Assembly: GCA_031551515.1 (NCBI GenBank)
Contig: JAVBNL010000036.1
Span: 43,388 to 107,387, forward strand
Reading direction: 5' to 3'
DNA: 64,000 bases
Source of the DNA: FLUQ01 sp031551515
GTDB taxonomy: Bacteria; Desulfobacterota; Desulfovibrionia; Desulfovibrionales; Desulfovibrionaceae
Shown: positions 42,786 to 52,942 of the stretch, piece by piece
Layout: every line of letters starts with the position of its first letter
Numbering within the stretch: position 1 is the first letter of the stretch
Notes under the pieces: model-generated
Seen by the model: the letters and a program-made list of their open reading frames with translations, nothing else
Databases searched by the model: none
What the model was told of the DNA's origin: nothing
Position numbers and translations under genes: made by a program

Positions 42786-45437
42786 ATGCGACACCTTCTG
42801 CCACTTTTGCCCAAGCCCAGCCGGTATCTCGGCATTGAAAGCGGATCAATCCACAAGAACCCTTCCCGCGTTTCATTCCGGACAGGCCTTGCCTTTCCCG
42901 ACAAATACGAAGTCGGCATGTCGTACCTGGGGCATAAAATCCTCTACGGCATTTTGAACGAACGCGAAACATGGCAGGCCGAGCGGGTTTTCGCTCCCGA
43001 CATTGACGCCGCGGAAGTGCTGCGCGCGAAAAAAGCGCCGCTGTGCACGATGGAATCGGATACCCCCCTGGCGCAGCTGGATGCGATCGGCTTCGCCATC
43101 ACCCACGAGCTGTGCTACACCAACGTGCTATATATGCTCGACCTTGGGGGCATTCCTATGCGCTCCGCCGACCGTGCCGTGTCTTTCGGCAGCCTGCCCC
43201 TGATCATGGCGGGCGGCGGCTGTACCCTGGCGGCGGAACCACTGGCTCCGTTCATGGATATCATGCTGCTGGGCGAAGGCGAAAGCATGCTGCCCCAGGT
43301 TCTGGAAACGCTGGAAGAGGCCAAGCGCCAAGGGCGCATGGCGCCCGAAGGGCGTGAAAGCCTGCTGAGAGAGCTGGCGCGCATTCCCGGCGTGTATGTG
43401 CCCGAATTTTTTCAGCCGGATGCGACGGGCGCCATGCGCCCCCGCTTTGCCGACCTGCCACGGCCCGCCCGGCGCGTTGAGCCTGATATGGATGCCGCGC
43501 CCTACCCGGTCCGCCAGGTCATTCCCTTCGGCGCGGTACATAACCGCCTGGCCCTGGAAATAGGCCGGGGTTGCACGCGCGGCTGCCGTTTCTGCCAGGC
43601 GGGCATGACTTACCGCCCTGCCCGCGAGCGCAGCGTCTCAGCGCTGACGTCTCTGGTTGACCAGTGCCTCTCCGGCACGGGGTATGGCGAACTGTCTTTT
43701 CTTTCGCTCAGCAGCGGCGATTTTTCCGCGCTGAAGACGCTGTTCACCTCCTGCGTCGCGCGCTGCGCGGCTGAAGAAGTTTCCGTATCTCTGCCTTCCT
43801 TGCGCGTCGGCTCTGTCGACGACAGCATCATGGGCCAGATGGCGGGCATACGCCGCACCGGCGCGACCCTTGCTCCGGAAGCGGGCAGCCAGCGCCTTCG
43901 GGACATCATCAATAAAGGCGTGACGGAAGAAGAGCTTATTCTGCACGTGCAAAAGTTGTTCGAGCACGGCTGGCAGCAGGTGAAGCTGTATTTTATGATC
44001 GGCCTGCCCGGGGAGACCGACGACGACCTGATGGCCATAATCGATCTGTGCCGCAAAGCACGCGATGCAGCCGGCCCAGGCATCAAACGCCTGCAGGTCA
44101 CAGCAGCTATCTCGCCCTTTGTGCCCAAACCCCACACACCTTTTCAGTGGGAACCGCAAATTTCGCGTGAAGAGATACACCGCCGCATCGGCGTGCTGTT
44201 ACAGGTCTTTCGCAAAGAAAAACGCATCACCATGCGCTGGCATGACCCTGAAGTCAGCTTTCTTGAGGGTGTGTTCTCGCGCGGCGACCGGCGTCTTGCT
44301 CCCGTATTGGAACGCGCCTACCGCAAAGGCGCGATCTTTGCGGGCTGGATGGAGCATTTCACCCTTGCACCTTGGCTTGAAGCGCTGAAAGAAGAAGGCA
44401 TCGCGCCCGAACATTACCAGCAAGGCATCGCCCTTGACGTTCCGCTGGCCTGGGACCACCTGGAAAACGGCGTTTCACGCGCTTTTTTACAGCGTGAACG
44501 CGAACACGCCCTGACCGGAAAGACCAGCCACGACTGCCGGTATGACGGTTGCCTTGCCTGCGGCGCTTGCGATACCGCAACAAAACCGTCTTTGCTGCCC
44601 GTGCTTGAGGGCAACATGGGGTATGCCAACCGCCTGAACTACCCTCAGCGCGACCAAAAAAAGCACACTGCCAGCGTGGACGAATACGGCAGGGTCAAAC
44701 TGAAGGAAGGCGTCACGCGTGACAACGGCGGCGAAAAGCCCGAAGGAAAAGCCAAACCGCCCGCCATCAGCGAGCACCTGATCCGCAAAGCCGTTCACCT
44801 GCGTGTTTGGTACGAGTGCAAAGACCTGGCGTCCTATCTCAGCCAGCTTGAACTGCAAAGCTTGTTTGAGCGCGCTTTTCGCCGGGCGGACCTGCCGCTC
44901 GCCTTTTCTCAGGGGTTTCACCCCCTGCCGCTGCTGTCTTTCTGCCGCGCACTGCCGGTGGGTGTCGCTTCCGAAGGCGAATGGCTGAGCGTGTATCTGC
45001 GCGAACACCGCGATCCGGCTTTCGTGACCCGCGCGCTGGGTGAAATCGTACCCGGCCTGACGGTCACAGACGTTGAGGCTTTGGATATAGGCCGCCGTCC
45101 TGCCGAAGCCGACCACGAAACCTACCGCTTGGATTATCACGGCCCGAAAGAACTGCGCGGCGATTTTTTTGACGCCTGGAGCGGTTTTGCCGCCCTTTCC
45201 TCTTTACCCTGGTCGCGGGAAACCAAAAAGGGCCCGCGCGAAACCAACGCCCGCGCATTTTTTTTACAAGTGACGCCCATTGACGAAACGGCTCTCCTGT
45301 TCAATATCTCTTGGGCAAATGGCTATCTTTCGCCCTTGGGCCTTGTTTCAGCCGTGCTGCGGGGCATGGGAACAGAATTTTCCCTGCCCGATTTCACGCT
45401 GACCAAGCTGCGGCTTCGCCCTTCGGCTGACGCATAA
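42786..45437 (+). CDS. B12-binding radical SAM protein fused to DUF2344
   Basis: 883 residues. The N-terminal ~600 match the TIGR03960 type: a B12-binding-like Rossmann region, then the radical SAM motif GRGCTRGCRFCQAGMTYRP (three Cys for 4Fe-4S) near residue 260 and a Cys-containing CRYDGCLACGACD segment near 585. From ~665, RVWYECKDLASYLSQLELQ begins the DUF2344/TIGR03936 part. Substrate unknown; partners in other genomes include RNase E/G, hinting at RNA or ribosome modification. The M16 gene follows 11 bases later. Confidence 0.92.
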   Translation: MRHLLPLLPKPSRYLGIESGSIHKNPSRVSFRTGLAFPDKYEVGMSYLGHKILYGILNERETWQAERVFAPDIDAAEVLRAKKAPLCTMESDTPLAQLDAIGFAITHELCYTNVLYMLDLGGIPMRSADRAVSFGSLPLIMAGGGCTLAAEPLAPFMDIMLLGEGESMLPQVLETLEEAKRQGRMAPEGRESLLRELARIPGVYVPEFFQPDATGAMRPRFADLPRPARRVEPDMDAAPYPVRQVIPFGAVHNRLALEIGRGCTRGCRFCQAGMTYRPARERSVSALTSLVDQCLSGTGYGELSFLSLSSGDFSALKTLFTSCVARCAAEEVSVSLPSLRVGSVDDSIMGQMAGIRRTGATLAPEAGSQRLRDIINKGVTEEELILHVQKLFEHGWQQVKLYFMIGLPGETDDDLMAIIDLCRKARDAAGPGIKRLQVTAAISPFVPKPHTPFQWEPQISREEIHRRIGVLLQVFRKEKRITMRWHDPEVSFLEGVFSRGDRRLAPVLERAYRKGAIFAGWMEHFTLAPWLEALKEEGIAPEHYQQGIALDVPLAWDHLENGVSRAFLQREREHALTGKTSHDCRYDGCLACGACDTATKPSLLPVLEGNMGYANRLNYPQRDQKKHTASVDEYGRVKLKEGVTRDNGGEKPEGKAKPPAISEHLIRKAVHLRVWYECKDLASYLSQLELQSLFERAFRRADLPLAFSQGFHPLPLLSFCRALPVGVASEGEWLSVYLREHRDPAFVTRALGEIVPGLTVTDVEALDIGRRPAEADHETYRLDYHGPKELRGDFFDAWSGFAALSSLPWSRETKKGPRETNARAFFLQVTPIDETALLFNISWANGYLSPLGLVSAVLRGMGTEFSLPDFTLTKLRLRPSADA

Positions 45438-45448
45438 GGAGAATCACT

Positions 45449-48193
45449 ATGCGCATCGTCGCTCTTACCGCTCTGTTCTGCGTGTTGCTGACAGGCGGCC
45501 AGGCTTTGGCCGCGCCGGCCGCATCACCCCCTGCCAAGGATGCCGCCATGCCCTCTTCCCCGCAAAACACGCATCAGGCCCTGCGCATCACTAAACTGCC
45601 CAATGGCCTGACCGTGGCCGTGCAGCAGGATACGCGCTTTCCCCTCGCATCGTTGCGCCTGTATGTGCATGCCGGTTCCGCTTATGAGACGCCCGACCAG
45701 GCGGGCATAAGCCACCAGCTTGAACATATGGTTTTCAAAGGCACGGAGAAACGCCCCAAAGGCGCCATTGCCACGGACGTTGAAAAAGTGGGCGGGTATC
45801 TGAACGCGGCCACCAGTTTCGACTACACCGTCTATCAGACCGACATGCCCGCGGATCAATGGGCTCTTGGCATGGACGTGCTCAAGGACATGGCTTTTCA
45901 CCCCAGCCTTGACCCGCAGGAACTGGAATCTGAAAAGAAGGTGGTACTGGCTGAACGCCAGCGTGGCGAAGATTCGCCCGGCAACCGCATGTTCACCAGA
46001 ATGCAGGCCCAGGTGCTGCGCGGCACCCCGTATGAGCGCCCCATCATCGGCTTTCCTGAAACCATCCAGAAATTTACTTCCGACGGCATCCGCGCGTACA
46101 TAGCCAAGTGGTACCAGCCGCAATCCATGCTGCTTCTGGTTGTGGGCAATGTGGATCCCGACGCGGTTCTGGCCGAGGCCACCCGCCAGTTCGGTGATAT
46201 TGCCAACACCCAAGACGTGGTTCCGCCCGCCGTGATTCCTCTGTCGTCTTTCACCGCTCCGCAAGGGGCGTTCATTCAGGTGGAAAAAACCCCCTGGAAC
46301 AAAGTGCGCCTGTCCGTCTCTTTTCCTTCCGTGGATCAGAACGACGCCAGGGCTCCGGCTTTGGAAGTGCTGGCGCAACTGCTCGGGGGCGACAAGACCT
46401 CGTACCTGTACCGCACCTATAAATACCAGAAACGCCTGGTCGACAGCATTTCCGCCTCCAGCTACAACTTTCAGCGCACGGGCATTTTCACCATTTCCGC
46501 CTCCATGTCGCCTGAAAATCTGGCGCCTTTCTGGACGGCCTTCAGTAAGGATCTGGCATCGTTCGGCAAGCTGCGCTTCAGCAAGGAAGAGCTGAACCGG
46601 GCAAAGCTGAATTTGACCGACGATATGTACCGGCATAAAGAAACGCTGGCCGGATACGCCTCCAAGTTGGGCTATTTTCTCTTCTTCGGCAACGGAGAGG
46701 ATGCCGAGGCCAACTATCTGCGCCAGATCGACCTGACCGATCAGGAAACGCTGGATCGCATCATGTCTGAAATCATCACGCCGGAACGCGTCTACGTTAC
46801 CGTGCTGACCCCGGAAAAAGCAACGGCGCCGCAGCCCGGGCAAGGCAAGAACGCGCCCGCGAAAAAACAGCCAGAGCTGAAAGCGGCCGCCGCGCCCGAT
46901 GCCAAGTGGCTGGAATCCACTTTGCGCTCCGCATGGCCCGCGCCCAAAACCGGACCAACGACCGCAGACGCGGAGCAAAGCGCTAAACAGGAAATCATCA
47001 AGCTCGGCCCCGGCCGCACTCTGGTCCTGCTGCCAGACTCCACATTGCCCTATGCTTCGGCCGACATGACCTTTACCGGCGGCGACAGCCTTGTCACGCC
47101 TGACAAGCAGGGCCTGGCCACTTTGACGGCAAGCCTGCTCACCCGCGGCACAAAAACCATGAAAACCCCGCAGTTGGAGGCGTTTCTCAGCGACAGGGCG
47201 GCCTCTTTCGGCGCATCGGCCGGGCGGCAGACCTTCACCGTCAGCATGCGCTACCCCACCCGTTTCGCGCCGGACATGTTCGGGCTGCTGCACAGCACCC
47301 TGACTTCCGCAACTCTGTCCGACCAAGAGCTTTCCCGGGTGAAAGAAAGTCAAATCGCGGCCATAGTCAGCCGCGAAGATCAACCTCTGGGCCTTGCTTT
47401 CAGAAAGATTTATCCGTTCCTGTTTGGCAAGCACCCCTACGGGTACACCTCGCTGGGCGAGAAAAATGAAGTGGCGAAACTGACGCGCAAAGACGCAGTG
47501 GATTTTTGGGCGGCTCAGTCGGCCCAACCCTGGGTTCTTGCCGTATGTGGTGATTTTGACCGCAACGCCGTCATTGCCGCGGCAAAAGCGCTGCCTGTTC
47601 CGACCAAAACCACCCCGGTTCTTGCCGCGCCGGCCTGGGGCGAGAAAAAAGATCTGACCATCACCGTTCCCGACCGCAAACAGGCCCACCTGCTGTTGAT
47701 CTTCCCCGGTGCGGCGCAAGGCAGCCAGGATGAAGCCGGGCTTGAGCTTTTGCAAAACATTCTGGCAGGGCAAAGCGGCCTTTTGTTCCGTGACTTACGT
47801 GACAAACAGGGGCTGGGCTATACGGTCACCGCTTTTTCGTGGCGGGCGCCGCAAACGGGCATGCTGATCTTCTACATCGGCACGGAACCCGACAAAATGG
47901 CGCAAGCGGAAGCCGGGTTCGTCACCGTGGCCAAAGAGCTGCGCGAAACGCCCCTGCCGGAAGAAGAGCTGGCCCGCGGCAAAAACCAGATGAGCGGCGA
48001 CTATGTGCGCGGCATGCAGAGAATCAGCGCGCGTAGCGCGGAAGCCGCCAATCTGACGGCCCTTGGCCGCCCCATCAGCGCAGAACGCGACACCATTGAA
48101 AAGGCCCGGCACCTGACGGCTGAAGATTTGCAGGTTCTGGCCCGGAAGTATCTGCAAATGGACAAGGCATACACGGTCAAAGTACTGCCGTAA
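45449..48193 (+). CDS. M16-family zinc protease, secreted, two-domain
   Basis: 914 residues with a signal peptide (residues 1-21, LLTGGQALA). The first half holds the inverted zinc motif HQLEH (ISHQLEHMVFKG near residue 91) and the downstream Glu region ESEKKVVLAERQR. The second half, after a proline/alanine-rich linker near 470, is a second M16 pair lacking the zinc motif but with a C-terminal R/Y segment (GLGYTVTAFSW). It is expected to degrade peptides in the periplasm. AAGGAG precedes the ATG. Confidence 0.94.
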   Translation: MRIVALTALFCVLLTGGQALAAPAASPPAKDAAMPSSPQNTHQALRITKLPNGLTVAVQQDTRFPLASLRLYVHAGSAYETPDQAGISHQLEHMVFKGTEKRPKGAIATDVEKVGGYLNAATSFDYTVYQTDMPADQWALGMDVLKDMAFHPSLDPQELESEKKVVLAERQRGEDSPGNRMFTRMQAQVLRGTPYERPIIGFPETIQKFTSDGIRAYIAKWYQPQSMLLLVVGNVDPDAVLAEATRQFGDIANTQDVVPPAVIPLSSFTAPQGAFIQVEKTPWNKVRLSVSFPSVDQNDARAPALEVLAQLLGGDKTSYLYRTYKYQKRLVDSISASSYNFQRTGIFTISASMSPENLAPFWTAFSKDLASFGKLRFSKEELNRAKLNLTDDMYRHKETLAGYASKLGYFLFFGNGEDAEANYLRQIDLTDQETLDRIMSEIITPERVYVTVLTPEKATAPQPGQGKNAPAKKQPELKAAAAPDAKWLESTLRSAWPAPKTGPTTADAEQSAKQEIIKLGPGRTLVLLPDSTLPYASADMTFTGGDSLVTPDKQGLATLTASLLTRGTKTMKTPQLEAFLSDRAASFGASAGRQTFTVSMRYPTRFAPDMFGLLHSTLTSATLSDQELSRVKESQIAAIVSREDQPLGLAFRKIYPFLFGKHPYGYTSLGEKNEVAKLTRKDAVDFWAAQSAQPWVLAVCGDFDRNAVIAAAKALPVPTKTTPVLAAPAWGEKKDLTITVPDRKQAHLLLIFPGAAQGSQDEAGLELLQNILAGQSGLLFRDLRDKQGLGYTVTAFSWRAPQTGMLIFYIGTEPDKMAQAEAGFVTVAKELRETPLPEEELARGKNQMSGDYVRGMQRISARSAEAANLTALGRPISAERDTIEKARHLTAEDLQVLARKYLQMDKAYTVKVLP

Positions 48194-48208
48194 CGCCCGT
48201 GACGACCG

Positions 48209-48241
48209 AAGGCCCCCGCGAGGCTTCGCGGGGGCCTTTAT
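48209..48241 (+). terminator. Terminator after the M16 protease gene
   Basis: AAGGCCCCCGCGA pairs with TCGCGGGGGCCTT (48209-48238), followed by a few T. Confidence 0.85.
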
Positions 48242-48277
48242 CTTGGGATAGTATGGGGATTAGTAAGGAGACACGGC

Positions 48278-49906
48278 GTGACCCGCTCAATGAACACCAA
48301 ACCTGAAGGCGCGATTTTTTATAACGCTGCCATTCACACCATGGACCCTGCCCATCCGCACGCAGCCGTCCTCGCTGTGCAGGGGCAAAACATCGTCTAT
48401 GCCGGTTCGGACCTGAAAGACGCGCAGGCCGCGTTGCCGCCGGGCGCAAAACGGATTGATTTGGAGGGCAAGACCGTAATCCCCGGCCTTATCGAAGGGC
48501 ACATGCACTTTCTGATCGAAGGCCAGCGACTGTTCGAACTCGACTTTACCGGCAAATCCAAGGAAGAGATTTTACGCATGGTGGCGGATGAAACCCGCCG
48601 TCGCAACCCCGGCGAATGGATCATAGGGCGCGGCTGGAACCATGAAAACTGGCGTGACAACCGCTGGCCGGACAAAAAAGAGCTGGATGCCGTCACCCCC
48701 CGCAACCCGGCAATGCTCACCCGCGCGGACGCGCATTCCGTCTGGGTAAACTCCGTGGCGTTACGCGCGGCGGGCATAGACCGCGACACCCCCGCCATGC
48801 GGGGCGGCGAAATTTTCAAAAACCTCGATGGCGAACCCCAAGGCATTCTGGTGGATACACCCATTTTTCGCGTGCGGTCCGTTATTCCTCCTCTCAGCGA
48901 CGGGCAGATGCGCCAGGCGTATCTGGACGCCCAAAAAGAACTTTTCGGCTACGGCATTACCTCGCTGGACAATGCCAGCCAGACGGTGCGCAACCACGAG
49001 ATGTTGAAGAGCCTTTATGAATCCGGCGAGTTGAAAATACGCGTGTATGAAATGCTGGCGGCGCATACCGGAGACGATCTGGACTATTTCGCGGCGGGCG
49101 GCAAGGCGTTCAGCGGCCTGTACGGCGAGCGGCTCTCCATGCGCGCCATCAAGGTCGTGGGCGACGGCTCGTTGGGGTCCGAAAGCGCCTGGCTGCTGCG
49201 CGACTACGCCAACAGGCCCGGGCACAAGGGGGACGGCCGGTACACGGATGAAGGCCTGTACGCCATCGTCCGCCGTGCGCGGGATAACGGCTTTCAGGCC
49301 TGCGTCCACGCCATAGGCGACGCCATGGTCCGCCAGGCCATCAACGTCATGGAACGGGTTCTGCGCGAACAGCCCCTGGCCGACCACCGCTACCGCATCG
49401 AGCATTTTCAAATCGTCGCACCCGAAGACCTGGAACGCGCCTTAAAATTGGGCATCGTTCCGGCCATGCAGACCATCCACGCTGTTTCCGACAGGGTCAT
49501 GGCCAAGTTGCGCCTTGATGGCGCAACGCTTGATAACGCCTATGCCTGGCGCAGGCTGCTGGATAAAGGCGGCATTTTCACCAACGGTTCCGACGCGCCC
49601 ATGGAAAGCGTAGATCCCTTCCTCGGCATGCACGCCGCCGTCACCCGCACGGATGCGGCGGGCAATCCGCCCGGCGGCTGGCTGCCGGAACAGAAATTGA
49701 GCCGGTATGAAGCCCTGCAATCGTACACCGCGTGGGCCGCGTATGCGGAATTCGGCGAGGCGCGCAAAGGCTCGCTGACGCCCGGAAAGCTGGCGGATTT
49801 CGCCGTGCTGGATAGAGATATTCTGACCTGCCCGGATGAAGAGATCAAAAATACACGAGTGCTTCTCACCGTCGTCGGCGGAGAAATCGTGCACGACGTA
49901 CGGTAA
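48278..49906 (+). CDS. Amidohydrolase family 3 (YtcJ-like)
   Basis: 542 residues. The metal motif GHMHF after strand beta-1 (near residue 73), the metal-site His in HAIGD, the IEHFQIV segment and the Asp in FTNGSDAPMESV define an amidohydrolase-3 protein. Members cleave amide or ester bonds; the substrate is unknown. The GTG start at 48278 is supported by AAGGAG 9-10 bases upstream; ATG 48290 is an alternative. No signal peptide, so cytosolic. Confidence 0.88.
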   Translation: MTRSMNTKPEGAIFYNAAIHTMDPAHPHAAVLAVQGQNIVYAGSDLKDAQAALPPGAKRIDLEGKTVIPGLIEGHMHFLIEGQRLFELDFTGKSKEEILRMVADETRRRNPGEWIIGRGWNHENWRDNRWPDKKELDAVTPRNPAMLTRADAHSVWVNSVALRAAGIDRDTPAMRGGEIFKNLDGEPQGILVDTPIFRVRSVIPPLSDGQMRQAYLDAQKELFGYGITSLDNASQTVRNHEMLKSLYESGELKIRVYEMLAAHTGDDLDYFAAGGKAFSGLYGERLSMRAIKVVGDGSLGSESAWLLRDYANRPGHKGDGRYTDEGLYAIVRRARDNGFQACVHAIGDAMVRQAINVMERVLREQPLADHRYRIEHFQIVAPEDLERALKLGIVPAMQTIHAVSDRVMAKLRLDGATLDNAYAWRRLLDKGGIFTNGSDAPMESVDPFLGMHAAVTRTDAAGNPPGGWLPEQKLSRYEALQSYTAWAAYAEFGEARKGSLTPGKLADFAVLDRDILTCPDEEIKNTRVLLTVVGGEIVHDVR

Positions 49907-49915
49907 GACCATCGC

Positions 49916-49973
49916 GGCAGGAAATAAAATGGGGGAAGAGCGGCAACGCCCTTCCCCCATTTTATTTCCTGCC
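49916..49973. terminator. Strong bidirectional terminator
   Basis: A perfect 23-bp stem (49916-49938/49951-49973) with A/T-rich ends on both strands, between convergent genes. It closes the amidohydrolase gene and the minus-strand CoA operon. Confidence 0.9.
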
Positions 49974-49980
49974 GTTTATC

Positions 49981-51375
49981 CTATTCGCTGGTTGAAAAAT
50001 CCCCGACAGCGTTAACCCGACGAATCAATTCGCTCACATCTTTCTGGCTGTCCAGATTTTCGAAAACGTCGAAAATGCTCTTGCAGTCTTTTTCTTGCAC
50101 GACGCCTTCCGTCATCATGACGAACTTCTCTTTGATGCCTTTCCAGTCGACCGGGTTGTCCGGGTCGCCTTTGGGGCTGAGGATTTCTTTTTTCACGGTG
50201 CGGCCGTCCGCAAGGTCGGCTTCCATGCGGCAGGGCCAGTATTTGGGCATCATGCCGTCCAGTTCCGGATCGGCGGATACCGTGATGCGCTTCATGAAAT
50301 CCCGCGCGGCGGCATCTTGTATCGCATCAGGGGTGAAGCACGGTTCCGTGACCGGCTGTTTGCCCAACCAGGTGGCGGAAACGCAGTATTTCATGCTGAA
50401 TCTGGCTTGCAGCGGCTTTTGCGGATCTTCAATGTTCGACGCCCGCATCACCGTATTATAGGTCTTGACCCGTATGGCCTTAACCTCCACTCCGCCCGCT
50501 TCGGCGCGCAAAGCGTCAGCCGCGTCGAGCGCGGAATGCAGGTGGCGGCAGCAGGGATAGGGCTTGATGGAGACTTCCGCGGTTCTGAAGTGGTTGCCCA
50601 GGTCGGCGAATACTTTGGGGTCGATTTCCTGCCGCGCATACCCGGCAAAGAAGCCTTGCGTTCCTTCAAGAATACGCGTCGCGCCGGAGAAGCCTTCGCT
50701 GGCCATATACGCGGCCAACACGCCGTTGACAGAAGCCCTGCCGGGGTGCAGGAATTTACTCATACCGCCATCCTGTAAGTACTGCCACAAACCGGCGGCC
50801 ATGGTGCCCGCGTTGCCGAGCGCCCAGTTCATGGCATCGCCTTTCAAGTCAAACAGTTTGCCCGCGGCCATGGCGGAACCGAACGCGCCGGTGGTGCTGG
50901 TGGTATGCCATATTTGGTAATGCGCAGGGCTGATTGCGGAACCGATGCGCGACATGATTTCATACCCGGCCACGATAGCGGTCAGCAGATCTTTACCGTT
51001 CTTTTTCCGCCACTCAGCAACGGCAAGAGCCGACGGCATGACGACGATGGAGGGGTGAACCACTGAAAACCGCTCCACATCATCCATGCTCATGATATGC
51101 CCCAAATACCCGTGGTAAAAGGCGGCATTGAGAATGGTGGAGCCCGTTTTTTCACCGATCACAGACGCCTGGGCGGAACCGCCCATGGTGCGGATCAGCG
51201 TGCGGGCGGGAACCGCCTCTTTTTCACGCAGGGCTCTGATGATGCAGCCGAAGAGGTCAAGAAAGCTGCGTTTGGCCTGCTCTATGGCCGTTTGCGGGAT
51301 CGCCTCATAACGCAAATTTTCCGTAAAATCAGCGCAAATTTTAGAATACGGGGCAAGAGACGGGGTCGCGTTCAC
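49981..51375 (-). CDS. MmgE/PrpD-family protein
   Basis: 464 residues. The fold of 2-methylcitrate dehydratase and cis-aconitate decarboxylase is seen from NAAFYHGYLGHIMSMDDVE, GSAISPAHYQIWHTTSTTGAFGSA and KPYPCCRHLHSALDA. Substrate specificity is not clear. The GTG start (51375) has AAGGAG upstream. It is the last gene of the sigma-54 operon, before the strong terminator. It may dehydrate or decarboxylate a tricarboxylic or hydroxy-acid intermediate; it need not act on citrate. Confidence 0.88.
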   Translation of the reverse strand: MNATPSLAPYSKICADFTENLRYEAIPQTAIEQAKRSFLDLFGCIIRALREKEAVPARTLIRTMGGSAQASVIGEKTGSTILNAAFYHGYLGHIMSMDDVERFSVVHPSIVVMPSALAVAEWRKKNGKDLLTAIVAGYEIMSRIGSAISPAHYQIWHTTSTTGAFGSAMAAGKLFDLKGDAMNWALGNAGTMAAGLWQYLQDGGMSKFLHPGRASVNGVLAAYMASEGFSGATRILEGTQGFFAGYARQEIDPKVFADLGNHFRTAEVSIKPYPCCRHLHSALDAADALRAEAGGVEVKAIRVKTYNTVMRASNIEDPQKPLQARFSMKYCVSATWLGKQPVTEPCFTPDAIQDAAARDFMKRITVSADPELDGMMPKYWPCRMEADLADGRTVKKEILSPKGDPDNPVDWKGIKEKFVMMTEGVVQEKDCKSIFDVFENLDSQKDVSELIRRVNAVGDFSTSE

Positions 51376-51464
51376 AGCGCTTCTCCTTGTGTGTCATTCA
51401 GGGCCGCGATCCCGGCATTGATACCGGCAACACCGGGATCGCGGTTGAGTCACATGCTATGCGG

Positions 51465-52868
51465 TTATATCCGGTTCTCGGCAGCCCGTTGCTTGAGTAG
51501 GCGGAATTCCGCCGGAATTATCGGCAAACTTGCAAGGAGCCCGACGACCCCGCAGATGATGCCAAGGTACCAGATGCCCACGAAGCCCAGGTGAAAACCT
51601 GTGCCTTCAACGGTATATTTGACGGCCATATATCCGCTATACGAAAGGACGGTAGCTGCGGCAAACTGAGCGACGGTGTTCTTGAAAGCCATTGTGAATC
51701 CGACCGCTTTCACGGATATCAACTCCGATACGGAGGCGATTGTCAGAGGGAAAGCGGCGGCGCCTGTGCCGAACGTGAAGAAAATGATCCCCAGGGCGAT
51801 GGGGCTGCTAATGTGGAGCGTCATGCTGTAGCTGGAAAGTATAAGCATAAGCATGGTGATGGCGAGGAACACGGCGCGCGGAATGCGGATGCTGAATTTC
51901 TTAAGGCAGATATCTGATATATACCCGATAATCGGAACGCCGACGCACCGGCCAAGCACAAATAAAACCGCCATCCCGCCGCCCGCAACGATGGCCATTT
52001 CTTTGGACATTCCCCTTTCCATGTAGAAGTTCGAGGCATACAGGGGGAACCATGCGGGTCCAAGGCGGCAACCGATGGTATACACGGAATACACTATGGT
52101 AATGAGCCAAAGGGTGGGTTGTTTGAGTGCATCTATAACCATGGCCTTATAGCTTGCATCCCGCACCGGCTTGTCCTCGGCTTCTATCACGGAGGGCAGA
52201 CCGATATCGGAAGGGTCGTTCCGGAAAATGCAATAGCTGATGAGAGCAAGCAGGCAGATAAGCGCCCCCATCAAGACAGTCGAGGCGCGCCATCCGACAA
52301 GGCCGAAAAAGCTCCCGCCGGTCATGAGAATGGCGAAAAGCGGAATAAGAACAAAACTTAATGTCTCGCCTATCGCGCCGGCGAAACCGGACATCATGGA
52401 CATGGCCAGCCCGCGCTCCCGCATGGAAAACCAGCGGGCTACAAGGGCGCAGATGGGCACATACGCCGCCCCCGCCGCAAAGCCCATGGCGATGCGCCAA
52501 TATATGGCCTCTTGGTAGGTGGTGGCGGTGGAAAATCCGGCCAGAAAACAACCAAGCACAACAACGCCGATGGGGACGATATAGCGCAGGCCGAACCTAT
52601 CGGCGGCCACACCCCAAAGCACCTGCACGCAGGCGTAAGCATAAAAGAAGGCCGCGCCGAGAATGCCCAGTTCCGGCTTGCCGATACTTAGGTCCGCAGT
52701 AAGAAACTTGGTGATGCTGGTATAGTTCCAGCGCACAAGCTGTGATGTAGAATAGATTATAACGGCAGCAAAAAGGATAACCCAGCGATACCACTGTTTT
52801 CCATAAATGAATGAAGGAACGAGTTTCGACTGGCTTCCTTCAATGGATGGCTGAATAACTTTCGACAT
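51465..52868 (-). CDS. MFS organic-anion transporter
   Basis: 467 residues, 12 membrane segments. The pattern YSTSQLVRWNYTSITKFLTAD and the interdomain DPSDIGLP tail fit the anion:cation symporter branch of MFS, often found with CoA-transferase and PrpD genes. It probably imports the substrate of the operon. The ATG at 52868 has a weak GGGGTC site. It sits between the CaiB-like gene and the MmgE/PrpD gene. Confidence 0.87.
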   Translation of the reverse strand: MSKVIQPSIEGSQSKLVPSFIYGKQWYRWVILFAAVIIYSTSQLVRWNYTSITKFLTADLSIGKPELGILGAAFFYAYACVQVLWGVAADRFGLRYIVPIGVVVLGCFLAGFSTATTYQEAIYWRIAMGFAAGAAYVPICALVARWFSMRERGLAMSMMSGFAGAIGETLSFVLIPLFAILMTGGSFFGLVGWRASTVLMGALICLLALISYCIFRNDPSDIGLPSVIEAEDKPVRDASYKAMVIDALKQPTLWLITIVYSVYTIGCRLGPAWFPLYASNFYMERGMSKEMAIVAGGGMAVLFVLGRCVGVPIIGYISDICLKKFSIRIPRAVFLAITMLMLILSSYSMTLHISSPIALGIIFFTFGTGAAAFPLTIASVSELISVKAVGFTMAFKNTVAQFAAATVLSYSGYMAVKYTVEGTGFHLGFVGIWYLGIICGVVGLLASLPIIPAEFRLLKQRAAENRI

Positions 52869-52942
52869 AAAGACCCCGGTGTGGGTTTAATGTTTACGAT
52901 AGGAGCTAAGCAGTTTTTCCCGGCAAGCAAAGAATGCTTGCT

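Noticed and set aside
45524..47773. A 749-codon minus-strand frame opposite the M16 protease
   Set aside because: Antisense shadow of a gene with an intact HxxEH motif and signal peptide.
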